In this document: positions 23,586 through 31,730 of the stretch, piece after piece | How the letters are laid out: every line of letters starts with the position of its first letter | How positions within the stretch are numbered: the stretch's first letter is position 1 | Source: Elusimicrobia bacterium UBA5214 | GTDB taxonomy: Bacteria; Elusimicrobiota; UBA5214 | Direction: 5' to 3' | Assembly (NCBI GenBank): GCA_002412545.1 | Contig: DHVG01000025.1 | Location: 11,387-75,386 of the forward strand | Length of the DNA stretch: 64,000 bases | Notes under the pieces: generated by a model | Seen by the model: the letters and a program-made list of their open reading frames with translations, nothing else | Told to the model about the DNA's origin: nothing | Databases searched by the model: none | Program-made: the position numbers and the translations under genes

Positions 23586-25046
23586 TTAATGTAAAATTAT
23601 TTGATATTCATCGTGTTTTAAAGAATAGTCGCTAATTAATTCAATCTCTCCCCCAACAATATTTTTCAATTCTTCTCGATGAGCTTGTAAATATTTTACT
23701 AGGTCAGGATGTACGCGCAGACGAAGTTTACTACCGATAAAAGTATTTTTAAATTCATTGAGTTCCTTTTTTATTCTTAAATAAAGTGTTTCCTGTGAGA
23801 TAATTCTTCCTGAACCGAAACATTCCGAACATTCTTCAGTAAGTAAATTCAAGGTCGATTCGCGTTTTCTTTCCCGGGTTAATTCAATAAGACCAAAACG
23901 ATTAAAAGGTAAAACCTCAATTTTTGCTTTATCGTTTTTCAGTGCTTCAACTAAAGTCTGATAAACTTTATGGCGATTACCTCCTTTTCTTAAACTAATA
24001 AAATCAATTACAATTATTCCACCGATATTGCGTAACCGTATTTCCCGGGCAATTTCTTTTGCTGCCTCTAAGTTCGTCTGGAAAGCAGTGTCCTCCATTG
24101 AATTCACTCCTCCAGGGAGGTCTTTCCCAGCAAATTTGCCAGTATTCACATCAATTGCACAGAGAGATTCGGTTTCCTGAATAATCAGGTATCCACCGGA
24201 AGAAAGTCTTACTTTAGGTTGATAGAGTCGTTTAATTTCTTCTTCTAATTTATAAGCCGTAAAAATTGGTGTTTTTGCTGAATAGTACTGCACCCGTGAT
24301 TTAAGTTGCGGAGAGATGATTTGGACATAATTAAGTAAATCTTTATAAAAAGGCAACGAATCAATCAGCACCACTGCCACTTCTTCCGAAAATAAATCAC
24401 GCAAAACTTGATAAACTAAACCTACTTCTTCGTGTAATAATAAAGGAGCATTCGTTCCTTTCCTTTTTATTTGGATATCGTCCCAAAGATGTTTAAGATA
24501 CTCGGAATCAGTTAACAAACTGTCTTTTTCTGCACCTTCTGCTTCAGTACGAATGATTAAACCACCATTAAGAAGAGGTAATTCCTGGACAATTTTTTTT
24601 AACCGCTCTCGTTCTTTTTTTTCTCTTATCTGCCGGGAAAGAAATATTTTTTTTCGTTCCAAAGGCATATAAACAAGATATCTACCCGGGAGCGAAATCC
24701 GCTCACTTACTTTTGCTCCTTTTGTGCTAATCGGTTCTTTCACTACCTGGACGATTACTTCTTGTCCTTTTTTCAACCGTTCTTGAATTGTGCGTTTCCC
24801 GTCAACCGGTAGGGTTTCATCTAACGGTAAATATGCATTTTTTTTCAAGCCAATGTCCACAAATGCTGACTGCAGATTGGGAACAATATTTACCACTTTA
24901 CCAAGATAAACATTACCGATGATTTTCTTTAAACCACCTTCGCTGATTGAAGAACGGTCAATAAAAAATTCGACCATTTTCCCATCTTCAAGGAGAACAA
25001 TTCTTGTTTCTTCCTGAGTGTGATTAATAAGAATCTCTTTTTTCAT
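23586..25046 (-). CDS. rng: Ribonuclease G/E
   Basis: A 486-residue RNase G-type endoribonuclease for rRNA processing and mRNA decay. An S1 domain (GNVYLGKVVNIVPNLQSAFVDIG) is followed by the catalytic region with metal-binding aspartates in CAIDVNTGKF and GIIVIDFISLR, and the zinc-link motif CSECFGSGR, which joins subunits. No long C-terminal degradosome scaffold is present, so it is RNase G length. Its 3' end carries the HU promoter. Confidence 0.94.
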   Translation of the reverse strand: MKKEILINHTQEETRIVLLEDGKMVEFFIDRSSISEGGLKKIIGNVYLGKVVNIVPNLQSAFVDIGLKKNAYLPLDETLPVDGKRTIQERLKKGQEVIVQVVKEPISTKGAKVSERISLPGRYLVYMPLERKKIFLSRQIREKKERERLKKIVQELPLLNGGLIIRTEAEGAEKDSLLTDSEYLKHLWDDIQIKRKGTNAPLLLHEEVGLVYQVLRDLFSEEVAVVLIDSLPFYKDLLNYVQIISPQLKSRVQYYSAKTPIFTAYKLEEEIKRLYQPKVRLSSGGYLIIQETESLCAIDVNTGKFAGKDLPGGVNSMEDTAFQTNLEAAKEIAREIRLRNIGGIIVIDFISLRKGGNRHKVYQTLVEALKNDKAKIEVLPFNRFGLIELTRERKRESTLNLLTEECSECFGSGRIISQETLYLRIKKELNEFKNTFIGSKLRLRVHPDLVKYLQAHREELKNIVGGEIELISDYSLKHDEYQIILH

Positions 25047-25228
25047 AAACGCAGATTACGCAGACGCCGTGCTGACCCCGGTGGACATCGGGGGAAGCAT
25101 CTCGCGGATTGCCGCAGACATCCTTTCTAAATCCTCTCCCTTGATGGGAGAGGACAAAAGTGAGGGTGAAATGAATACAGATATTCGGTCTGAATCCGAA
25201 TAAACCCCGTTAGAAAATTCTGTCCTTT
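25047..25228. repeat. Repeat-rich gap between bioY and rng
   Basis: Three elements in series: CGCAGATTACGCAGACGCCG words with a CCCCGGTGGACATCGGGG hairpin (about 25076-25094); a CCTCTCCC/GGGAGAGG hairpin (25131-25167); and ACCCCGTTAGAAA facing TTTCTAAATGGGGT (25205-25241), whose right arm supplies the last codons of bioY. Confidence 0.7.
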
Positions 25229-25870
25229 CTAAATGGGGTAAATCTGTCTGAATCGTAACTGAAATTTTTTATAAATTAAAGTCGCAAAAATTATTTTTAC
25301 CAAATCACCAGGGATAAAGGGTAAAACACCAAGTAATATTGCTTTTTTTATTGAGCAATGAAGAACCACTGCTAACCAACTTGCACCAAGTAAAAGAAGT
25401 AGCAAATCAGCGATTAGAAAGATCGAAAACAAATCTCGGAATCTTGTTTTATTTTTATCCGCCAGTCCCGAAGGGACTCCGAACCCCAGTGTCACCTTGG
25501 GGCTTCGGAACCAGCCAACTATCCAACTAGCCAATATAAATCCTAAAAGATATCCACCAGTTGGACCAAATAAAGCTTTAAACCCAAAAGTTCCACCCGC
25601 AAAAAAAGGTAAACCTAATCCCCCAATAACCCAATAACCTAATTGACTTAATGCGCCTAATCTTCCGCCTAAAACTGCACCGCTTAGAAGAACAAAAAAT
25701 GTCTGCAAAGTGAGCGGCACTGGTGTAAACGGTAAGCGTATCCAGACATACGCTCCAAGGGCAGTAAAAATAATGAAACTACCTACACCGATAACTTTCA
25801 CTAACCATTTACTACTTACCACCTCTCTACCGCCAATTTCTTTTGCTTCTTCCCAAACTCTCGTAGCCAT
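25229..25870 (-). CDS. bioY: Biotin transporter S component BioY
   Basis: A 213-residue integral membrane protein with about six helices. BioY motifs: PFTPVPLTLQTFFVLLSGAVLGGRLGALSQLGYWVIGGLGLPFFAGG, then GPTGGYLLGFILASWIVGW. It binds biotin for uptake, alone or with an ECF energy module, which is not in this window. The central cytoplasmic loop carries an insertion (SPKVTLGFGVPSGLADKNK) encoded by a nested hairpin at 25463-25508. A helix pair continues normally after it. Confidence 0.92.
   Translation of the reverse strand: MATRVWEEAKEIGGREVVSSKWLVKVIGVGSFIIFTALGAYVWIRLPFTPVPLTLQTFFVLLSGAVLGGRLGALSQLGYWVIGGLGLPFFAGGTFGFKALFGPTGGYLLGFILASWIVGWFRSPKVTLGFGVPSGLADKNKTRFRDLFSIFLIADLLLLLLGASWLAVVLHCSIKKAILLGVLPFIPGDLVKIIFATLIYKKFQLRFRQIYPI
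25463..25508. repeat. Nested hairpins inside bioY
   Basis: GTCCCGAAGGGAC is followed by TCCGAA and CTTCGGA arms. The arms enclose the 19 bp hairpin CCCCAGTGTCACCTTGGGG at 25484-25502. The same hairpin family occurs at 29517-29535 and, as TCCCGATGTTACATCGGGA, in moaC. Confidence 0.8.
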
Positions 25871-25894
25871 TTTTGTCCTCCCCCTTAACTACCA

Positions 25895-25947
25895 AGTTGT
25901 AATCGCTGATTTTATATCAGCGCCAATTAAAATTGGCGACTACACAA
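25895..25947. repeat. Tandem palindromes upstream of bioY
   Basis: CGCTGAT/ATCAGCG (25904-25922) directly abuts CGCCAATT/AATTGGCG (25921-25938). They are flanked by GTTGTAAT and CGACTACAC. It could act as a terminator-like or structured leader between gatB and bioY. Confidence 0.65.
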
Positions 25948-25967
25948 ATTTTGTATACCATTTTAAC

Positions 25968-27515
25968 TTAACAGGATCTTAATTTCTCTTCCAAGATTTT
26001 ATTTACCAGTTGCGGGTTAGCGCGACCTTGCGTTTTTTTCATCACTGCACCGACCAAAGCACCGAGAGCACGCTCTTTCCCGGCTTTATATTCTCTCACT
26101 ATCGTTTCGTTCTCTCTTAATACTCCTTCAATAATTTTAGCAATTTCTTTCTCGTCAGTAAGTTGCACTAAACCTTTTTCTTGGACAATTTTTTCGGCTT
26201 TCTTACCCGTATTATACATTTCTTCAAAAACAGTTTTCGCAATTTTTCCGGAAATTGTCCCCTCTTGAATCAGTTTTATTAAACCAGCCAAATCTTCCGG
26301 TTTAATCGGTGAATCAATAATTGCTTTTTTTTCCGCATTCAATTTACCAAGAAGTTCAGTCGTTATCCAATTTGCAATGGTTTTCGCCACTATCTGTAAT
26401 TTAAAACCTGTAACCTGTAACTTTTTTACGGTGTCTTCGTAATAATCAGCAAGTTTTTTTTCCGCAGTTACTACGCCCGCATCATATTCGGAAAGTTGAT
26501 ATTCCTTAATAAATCGTTCTTTACGTTGAGCAGGTAATTCCGGTAAATTTTTCTTAATTTCGGCAACAAAATTTTCTTCCCGAAGGTCATGATCTATCGA
26601 CAAAATTAAAGGCACTAAATCCGGTTCCGGGAAATAACGATAATCGTGGGCATATTCTTTACTGCGCATTGATTGCGTAATTCCTCTATCCGCATCCCAG
26701 AGTCGTGTCTCCTGAACAATCTTTCCTCCCGATTCCAATACTTCAATCTGGCGATTTATTTCATAACTCAATGCCTCTTTTAATGCTTTGAATGAGTTCA
26801 TGTTCTTGATTTCGGTTTTTACTCCTAACTTTTTCCCCGAGCCTGCAACCTTTCGCTCAAGCTCAAGGTTGGAAGGCTCGGCTACTACCGAAACATTCCC
26901 ATCACATCTTAAACTTCCTTTCTCCATATCACAGTCCGAAACATCAAGATATTGCAAATTCATTTTTAGTGTTTGTAAATAAAAATATGCTTCTTCCGGT
27001 GAATTTATTTCCGGTGCGGAAACAATCTCTAAAAGCGGGATGCCAGTGCGATTAAAATCAACCAAAGAATAATCTAATTCCTGTGAACCGACAGCGTGCA
27101 GTAATTTCCCCGCATCTTCTTCCAAATGTACCCGCTGAATACCAATGCGTTTTTTCCGCGGAATCCGCGAAATTTCTGCGTTCTCTGCGTTTAGAATTTC
27201 TAAGTATCCGTCTTCCGCAAGTGGCATTTCGTATTGTGAAATTTGATAATTTTTTGGTAAATCGGGATAAAAATAATTTTTCCGGGCAAAAATTGACTGT
27301 TGAGCAGTTTTACAATTTAGAGCAATTGCAGTGCGGATTGCATATTCAACTGCTTTTTTGTTTAAAACCGGCAAAACACCCGGTTGCCCGGTGCATACCG
27401 GACAGATATTGCTGTTCGCCGGCAGACCAAACTCGGTTGAACAAGCACAAAATAGTTTTGATTTTGTTTTTAACTGGCAATGTACTTCTAAACCAATAAC
27501 TGGTTGATAGTTCAT
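25968..27515 (-). CDS. gatB: Asp-tRNA(Asn)/Glu-tRNA(Gln) amidotransferase subunit B
   Basis: A 515-residue GatB that activates Glu-tRNA(Gln) for amidation. Motifs: VIGLEVHCQL, zinc-site cysteines in LFCACSTEFG and CPVCTGQPG, LEEDAGKLLH, YRYFPEPDLVP and a C-terminal YqeY-like tail domain. Three in-frame repeat insertions enlarge loops. NAENAEISRIPRK lies before IGIQRVHLEEDAG (DNA near 27160-27205). AEPSNLELERKVA lies before GKKLGVKTEIK (26840-26890). KLQVTGFKLQ lies before NWITTELLG (26395-26422). It starts 1 bp after gatA. Confidence 0.95.
   Translation of the reverse strand: MNYQPVIGLEVHCQLKTKSKLFCACSTEFGLPANSNICPVCTGQPGVLPVLNKKAVEYAIRTAIALNCKTAQQSIFARKNYFYPDLPKNYQISQYEMPLAEDGYLEILNAENAEISRIPRKKRIGIQRVHLEEDAGKLLHAVGSQELDYSLVDFNRTGIPLLEIVSAPEINSPEEAYFYLQTLKMNLQYLDVSDCDMEKGSLRCDGNVSVVAEPSNLELERKVAGSGKKLGVKTEIKNMNSFKALKEALSYEINRQIEVLESGGKIVQETRLWDADRGITQSMRSKEYAHDYRYFPEPDLVPLILSIDHDLREENFVAEIKKNLPELPAQRKERFIKEYQLSEYDAGVVTAEKKLADYYEDTVKKLQVTGFKLQIVAKTIANWITTELLGKLNAEKKAIIDSPIKPEDLAGLIKLIQEGTISGKIAKTVFEEMYNTGKKAEKIVQEKGLVQLTDEKEIAKIIEGVLRENETIVREYKAGKERALGALVGAVMKKTQGRANPQLVNKILEEKLRSC
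26395..26422. repeat. Four tandem heptamers inside gatB
   Basis: Units TGTAATT, TAAAACC, TGTAACC and TGTAACT. They encode VTGFKLQ in the tail region. Confidence 0.85.
26840..26890. repeat. In-frame palindrome inside gatB
   Basis: GAGCCTGCAACCTT faces AAGGTTGGAAGGCTC around CGCTCAAGCTC. It encodes about 13 extra residues at a loop where GatB is normally short. Confidence 0.75.
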
Positions 27516-27516
27516 T

Positions 27517-29001
27517 CTATTTGTCGTTATCCGTTATCCGTTTTCCGTTCATTGTTTGTTCGTAAGCATAGGCGACTTTCAAGACCGTTTCCTCAGTGAA
27601 AGGTTTACCGAGTATTTGTAAACCAATCGGGAGATGAATACCTCCTCCTGTATATCCGCAAGGTATACTTATCCCCGGAATACCGGCAAGATTTGCCGAA
27701 ATCGTAAAAATATCCGAAAGATACATCTTCAACGGGTCATCAAGTTTTTCACCGAGTTTAAATGCGGGTGTCGGTGCGGTCGGGGTTAAGATTACTTCTA
27801 CTTTTTTGAACGCTTCATCGAAATCTTTTTTGATTAATGTGCGCACTTTTAATGCTTTTAAGTAATAAGCGTCATAGTAACCCGCACTGAGCGCATAGGT
27901 CCCAAGCATAATTCTTCTCTTTACTTCCACACCAAATCCTTCTCCTCTTGTCCTTTCATATACTTCCTCTAACGTTGAACGTTGAACGTTGAACGTTGAA
28001 CGATATCCGTATCTTACCCCATCATAACGGGCAAGATTTGCACTTGCTTCCGAAGGAGCAATTAGGTAATAGGTTGCTACTGCGTATTCAGTATGCGGTA
28101 AAGAAATTTCAATAATTTCCGCACCTAATTCTGCTAAAACTTTTGCTGCTTCTTTAACCGCTTTTTCTACTTCCGGTTCAATACCTTCAATAAAATATTC
28201 TTTCGGTAACCCAACCTTTATCCCTTGTAACCCCTTTAACCCTTGTAACCCTTGAGAAAAATCCGGCACCGGTAAATTTATACTTGTAGAATCTTTTTCA
28301 TCATAACCGGAAATAATTTTTAAAAGTAAAGCACAATCATAAACATCCCGCGCTAAAGGACCAATCTGGTCAAGTGATGAAGCAAAAGCAACTAAACCAT
28401 AACGGGAAACTCTCCCATAAGTAGGTTTCAGACCAACGATACCACAACAACTTGCCGGTTGACGAATTGAACCACCAGTATCCGAACCTAAAGCAAAAGG
28501 TATTTCTTTTGCCGCTACTGCTGACGCTGAACCACCGGAAGAACCACCGGGTATATATTCCAAATTCTGTGGGTTACGAGTCAGACCAAAATAAGATGTC
28601 TCGGTTGAAGAACCCATCGCAAACTCGTCCATATTTGTTTTTCCAACAAATATTGCATCCGCTTTTCTCAATTTTTCAATCACGGTCGCATCGTAAGGAG
28701 CAAAATAATTTTCCAAAATTTTTGACCCGCAGGTTGTCCTTATCCTTTGAATACAAAGATTATCCTTAATTGCGATAGGTATACCGGCAAGTTCACCGAC
28801 TGGTTCATTTTTTCTAATTTTTTCATCAACTATTTTCGCTTGTTTGATTGCTTCTTCTTTAGTTAAAGTAATGAAGGAATGTATCTTCTTTTCAATTTCT
28901 TCAATTCTTTTATAAAAAGCGTTCACCACTTCTTCAGAAGAAATTTCTTTTTTCTTAATTTTTTCGCCTAATTCTTTTGCCGAAAGTTCGTAAATTCCCA
29001 T
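27517..29001 (-). CDS. gatA: Asp-tRNA(Asn)/Glu-tRNA(Gln) amidotransferase subunit A
   Basis: A 494-residue amidase-signature enzyme that releases ammonia from glutamine. The Ser-cisSer-Lys triad lies in PIAIKDNLC, GGSSGGSASAVAA and GSDTGGSIRQPASCCGIVG. Three tandem arrays are embedded: a 9 bp array encoding QGLQGLKGLQG (28219-28254), a heptamer array encoding STFNVQRST before LEEVYERTRGEGF (27971-28002), and a heptamer array at the C-terminal end (27524-27551). The reading frame is intact in this sequence. gatC is not adjacent but 1.9 kb upstream. Confidence 0.95.
   Translation of the reverse strand: MGIYELSAKELGEKIKKKEISSEEVVNAFYKRIEEIEKKIHSFITLTKEEAIKQAKIVDEKIRKNEPVGELAGIPIAIKDNLCIQRIRTTCGSKILENYFAPYDATVIEKLRKADAIFVGKTNMDEFAMGSSTETSYFGLTRNPQNLEYIPGGSSGGSASAVAAKEIPFALGSDTGGSIRQPASCCGIVGLKPTYGRVSRYGLVAFASSLDQIGPLARDVYDCALLLKIISGYDEKDSTSINLPVPDFSQGLQGLKGLQGIKVGLPKEYFIEGIEPEVEKAVKEAAKVLAELGAEIIEISLPHTEYAVATYYLIAPSEASANLARYDGVRYGYRSTFNVQRSTLEEVYERTRGEGFGVEVKRRIMLGTYALSAGYYDAYYLKALKVRTLIKKDFDEAFKKVEVILTPTAPTPAFKLGEKLDDPLKMYLSDIFTISANLAGIPGISIPCGYTGGGIHLPIGLQILGKPFTEETVLKVAYAYEQTMNGKRITDNDK
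27524..27551. repeat. Four tandem heptamers at the gatA 3' end
   Basis: Units TCGTTAT, CCGTTAT, CCGTTTT and CCGTTCA; they encode the last residues NGKRITDND of GatA. Confidence 0.85.
27971..28002. repeat. Perfect heptamer microsatellite inside gatA
   Basis: AACGTTG repeated four times without error plus AACG. It is the cleanest array in the window, and a change of one unit would shift the frame of an essential gene. Confidence 0.92.
28219..28254. repeat. Four tandem nonamers inside gatA
   Basis: Units TATCCCTTG, TAACCCCTT, TAACCCTTG and TAACCCTTG. Being 9 bp, the unit preserves frame and gives the tripeptide repeat QGL/KGL/QGI. Confidence 0.85.
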
Positions 29002-29021
29002 ACTTTTCTATTTTCTTGCCC

Positions 29022-29393
29022 TCAAGGCAGAGGAGAAATAATTATCTCTTCACCAGATTTAACTTTTTTCAATTCTTTAGGGTTACCTAAAATTTTACCG
29101 ACTAAATTCACTGCACTTGCCGGACGAATCTCTTTATCAGTAGAAACCGGTGTCTTGCCAAAAAAAATACAGAAACAGTTCCCCTCAGGCCAGTAAGCAA
29201 TATCTCCTTCCTTGACCACTTCTACCCCGTTTTCCAAAGAAGCAACAACCGGTATAGGAAAATATATTTCTTCACCCCAAGTGTTCACTTTACTTTCCAT
29301 CGGCAACTTTTCCCAAATAAGTCTTGCGGTCTTCGTCTCATTCAACTCCGCCTCCATTTCTACCTTTTCCGTCCTGATTTTTATTTTCTTCAT
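29022..29393 (-). CDS. Cyclophilin-like protein (COG2164, TM1367-like)
   Basis: A 123-residue protein of the cyclophilin-like fold family. The strands RLIWEKLPMESKVNTWGEEIYFPIPV, GDIAYWPEGNCFCIFFGKTPVS and ASAVNLVGKI are characteristic. True peptidyl-prolyl isomerase residues are not conserved in this family and the role is unknown. It ends 20 bp before gatA and is probably co-transcribed. Confidence 0.8.
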   Translation of the reverse strand: MKKIKIRTEKVEMEAELNETKTARLIWEKLPMESKVNTWGEEIYFPIPVVASLENGVEVVKEGDIAYWPEGNCFCIFFGKTPVSTDKEIRPASAVNLVGKILGNPKELKKVKSGEEIIISPLP

Positions 29394-29416
29394 TTTTTAC
29401 AATTCTCAGCCCAGAG

Positions 29417-29633
29417 AGTAAAAAGCCAAAGTTCGGAGCGCAATTTAATATTTTTAGGCAAAGGCAAAACTTCGGAGGGATTTACCCTGAAGGGTGAAAA
29501 ACAAATCTTGTCCGAACCCCAATGTTACATCGGGGAAGTTTAGATTTGTTTACCGAAGAAGTTGAAGCCTTTGCCGACCCCGACGATACGTCGGGGGAAA
29601 AATATTATTGAAGCGAGAAACTGACTTTTTACT
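29417..29633. repeat. Long imperfect palindrome with nested hairpins between galT and the cyclophilin-like gene
   Basis: Outer arms AGTAAAAAG (29417-29425) and CTTTTTACT (29625-29633). Next arms AATATTTTTAGGCAAAGGC (29447-29465) and GCCTTTGCC...AAAAATATT (29567-29606), the latter split by a 22 bp hairpin block at 29576-29597. Central arms AAACAAATCT (29499-29508) and AGATTTGTTT (29542-29551) enclose hairpin CCCCAATGTTACATCGGGG (29517-29535). No coding frame is evident in the 253 bp gap. Confidence 0.85.
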
Positions 29634-29646
29634 TGGTCCATTCACC

Positions 29647-30642
29647 CTATTCCACCTTCATCTCCCGAAAGAATTTAGCATTTTCTTCGGGTAGAGAGAC
29701 ATTAATAAACATTCCTGAACCTAACTCAAATCCAGCGGTCTTGGTTAAACGAGGAACAATACTTAAATACCAGTGATAATATTCGCATTTATCCGCATCA
29801 ATCGGTGAAGAACGGATTACATAATTATAATCCGGGTTATCCAAACCGTAATAAAATTTCGCTAAAGTTGTTTTCAAGTTCCGTGCTAAATCTTCAATTT
29901 CAGTATCACTAATTTCACTAAATGAAGACATATGTCTCTTTGGTAAAATCCAGGTATGGAATGGCGAAAGTGAAGCATAAGGGATAAAACTGACAAAAGA
30001 AGCCGTCTCGAGAATAATCCTTTCTTTTGTTTTCATTTCTTCATTCAACATTTTACAAAAGACACATTCACCGTGTTCGTCAAAATAACGCATCGCTTCC
30101 TCAATCCGATAACGAATGTGGGAAGGAACAACTGGTGTCGCAATCAGTTGCGAATGGGGATGTTCCAAAGACGTGCCGGCGGATTCGCCGTGATTACGGA
30201 AAATAGTAATTAATTTAATCCGCGGGTCAGTGGAAGCAGACAGATAACGATTCTTATAAGCAATCAGCACATCACGCACCTGGTCTTCGGATAAAGTAGC
30301 TATCGTCTGATTATGTAAAGGTGACTCAACAATTACTTCGTGAATACCCACACCGGACATCCAGCGGACTAAACCCTCAATGTGTCGTTCCAGATGACCG
30401 CTACTACTTAAAGCAGCGAATTTATTCGGCACAACCCGCACTTTCCATTCACCGTCTCTTTTTAAGACAAAGGTTTCGTATGGTGTTTTATTTTCATTCC
30501 CCGGACAGAAAGGACAGGTCTCGTTATAAGCAGGTAACTCCTTTCTTACTTTTTCAGTTTTGAACTGTTCCGGTCTTTTTGCCCGCTCGGTAGAAATAAC
30601 TACCCATTCCTTAGTGGCTAAATTCTGTCTAAGTTCTGGCAT
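29647..30642 (-). CDS. galT: Galactose-1-phosphate uridylyltransferase
   Basis: A 331-residue HIT-superfamily enzyme of the Leloir pathway, exchanging UMP between UDP-glucose and galactose-1-phosphate. Metal site CPFCPGNENKTP, active-site HxHxQ variant in GTSLEHPHSQLIATP, and a second metal region with CVFCKML and the C-terminal YNYVIRSSP and HWYLSIVPRL. It has a good GGAGG site. Other galactose genes are absent from the window, so it may serve nucleotide-sugar exchange generally. Confidence 0.94.
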   Translation of the reverse strand: MPELRQNLATKEWVVISTERAKRPEQFKTEKVRKELPAYNETCPFCPGNENKTPYETFVLKRDGEWKVRVVPNKFAALSSSGHLERHIEGLVRWMSGVGIHEVIVESPLHNQTIATLSEDQVRDVLIAYKNRYLSASTDPRIKLITIFRNHGESAGTSLEHPHSQLIATPVVPSHIRYRIEEAMRYFDEHGECVFCKMLNEEMKTKERIILETASFVSFIPYASLSPFHTWILPKRHMSSFSEISDTEIEDLARNLKTTLAKFYYGLDNPDYNYVIRSSPIDADKCEYYHWYLSIVPRLTKTAGFELGSGMFINVSLPEENAKFFREMKVE

Positions 30643-30861
30643 CGTCCTTACCTCCTTTTGTCGCAGTCCCTCGAAATATCACCGGGGGACTTCCCTCGCA
30701 AAGAAAGGTTATTTTGCTTTGTTCGGTGCTCCCAATAGGGATTAAATCCCCTCTTGCGTTCCCCCCCTTCTTGCTTTCGCAAGAAAGCAGGGGGGTCACT
30801 GTCACCCCTTTAAGAGGTGCTATCCGCGGCAATCAGGGTTTTAATCTGCGGTCATCCGCGT
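30643..30861. repeat. Gap with strong hairpin between gatC and galT
   Basis: 30761-30795 is a stem with C-run and G-run ends and an inner TTCTTGC / GCAAGAA around TTTC. ATCTGCGGTCATCCGCG words lie next to gatC. No credible gene is seen; a 67-codon frame here lacks any motif. Confidence 0.65.
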
Positions 30862-31149
30862 TTACTCAATTACTTTCTTGACCTTAAAATAATTTCCTTC
30901 CTTCTCCGGTGCGTTTTTTAGTATTTCTTTAGTATGGGTAAAAGGTTTAACTTCATCTTCCCGCCAGACATTTTTCAATGCTAAAACATGACTGGTCGGT
31001 GGAACATCTTTTGTTTCCAGTTCGTTCAATTTTTCCATATAAAGCAGAATCTGGTTCAACTGGCTACAAAATTTCTCTTTCTCTTCTTCAGTTAATGCCA
31101 ATCTTGCCAACTTCGCTACATATTCCACATCTTTTTTCGTAATTTTCAT
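30862..31149 (-). CDS. gatC: Asp/Glu-tRNA amidotransferase subunit C
   Basis: A 95-residue GatC: VEYVAKLARLALTEEEKEKF, QLNQILLYMEKLNELETKDVPPTSH and a final REDEVKPFTHTKEILKNAPEKEGNYFKVKKVIE, all diagnostic. It stabilises the GatA-GatB complex. galT and the cyclophilin-like gene lie between it and gatA/gatB, so the gatCAB set is split. It begins directly after the macro-domain gene stop. Confidence 0.95.
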   Translation of the reverse strand: MKITKKDVEYVAKLARLALTEEEKEKFCSQLNQILLYMEKLNELETKDVPPTSHVLALKNVWREDEVKPFTHTKEILKNAPEKEGNYFKVKKVIE

Positions 31150-31719
31150 CTATTCTGCACCAAAAATTTCTTGATATTTCTTTTGATAAATCCCGAAATC
31201 GTAGTCCGAAAAAAGAACAAAAGTTATTTCCTCAAGGTCTTCAGCAAGTTCAGACTCAATCCTTCGGTTTCTCTCAGGATGGTGAGTGAACCGAACCATA
31301 AATTTTTTTGTCTCACTAAGCGCAACTACCGAAGCAAGTTCAATCGGATAACCATAGACACCGGTAGAGATTGAGGGAAAAGCAATGGTCCTAATTTTAT
31401 TTTCTATGGCTAACTGTAAAGAATTCCGGTAGCAGGAAGCGAGTAATTTTTCTTCGTTACGACCCCCTCCGTGCCAGATTGGACCAACGGTATGTATCAC
31501 ATATTTTGCCGGAAGATTATAGCCCTTAGTAATTTTCGCTTCACCGGTTTCACAGCCACCGAGTTTCTTGCACTCTTCCAAAAGTTGCGGTCCGGCAGCA
31601 CGATGTATCGCACCATCAACACCGCCACCGCCTAAAAGTGTCCGGTTTGCCGCATTAACAATTGCCTCAATTTTTAATTTCGTAATATCCCCTTTGGTCA
31701 GTGTAATTTTCGTCTTCAT
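31150..31719 (-). CDS. Macro-domain protein (O-acetyl-ADP-ribose deacetylase-like)
   Basis: A 189-residue macro domain of the YmdB type. ADP-ribose binding motifs: GDITKLKIEAIVNAANRTLLGGGGVDGAIHRAAG and HTVGPIW, plus AFPSISTGVYGYP. It removes ADP-ribose-derived groups from metabolites or proteins. Near the C-terminus, RFTHHPERNRRIESELAED includes an ERNRR stretch encoded by a CTTCGGTTTCTCTCAGGATGG hairpin-type repeat at 31255-31300, similar in type to the one in hom. Confidence 0.92.
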   Translation of the reverse strand: MKTKITLTKGDITKLKIEAIVNAANRTLLGGGGVDGAIHRAAGPQLLEECKKLGGCETGEAKITKGYNLPAKYVIHTVGPIWHGGGRNEEKLLASCYRNSLQLAIENKIRTIAFPSISTGVYGYPIELASVVALSETKKFMVRFTHHPERNRRIESELAEDLEEITFVLFSDYDFGIYQKKYQEIFGAE

Positions 31720-31730
31720 TTTTTTTACCT

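Noticed and set aside
30629..30832. 67-codon minus-strand open frame between galT and gatC
   Set aside because: No domain or ribosome-binding site; it reads through hairpin and word repeats, so it is probably spurious.
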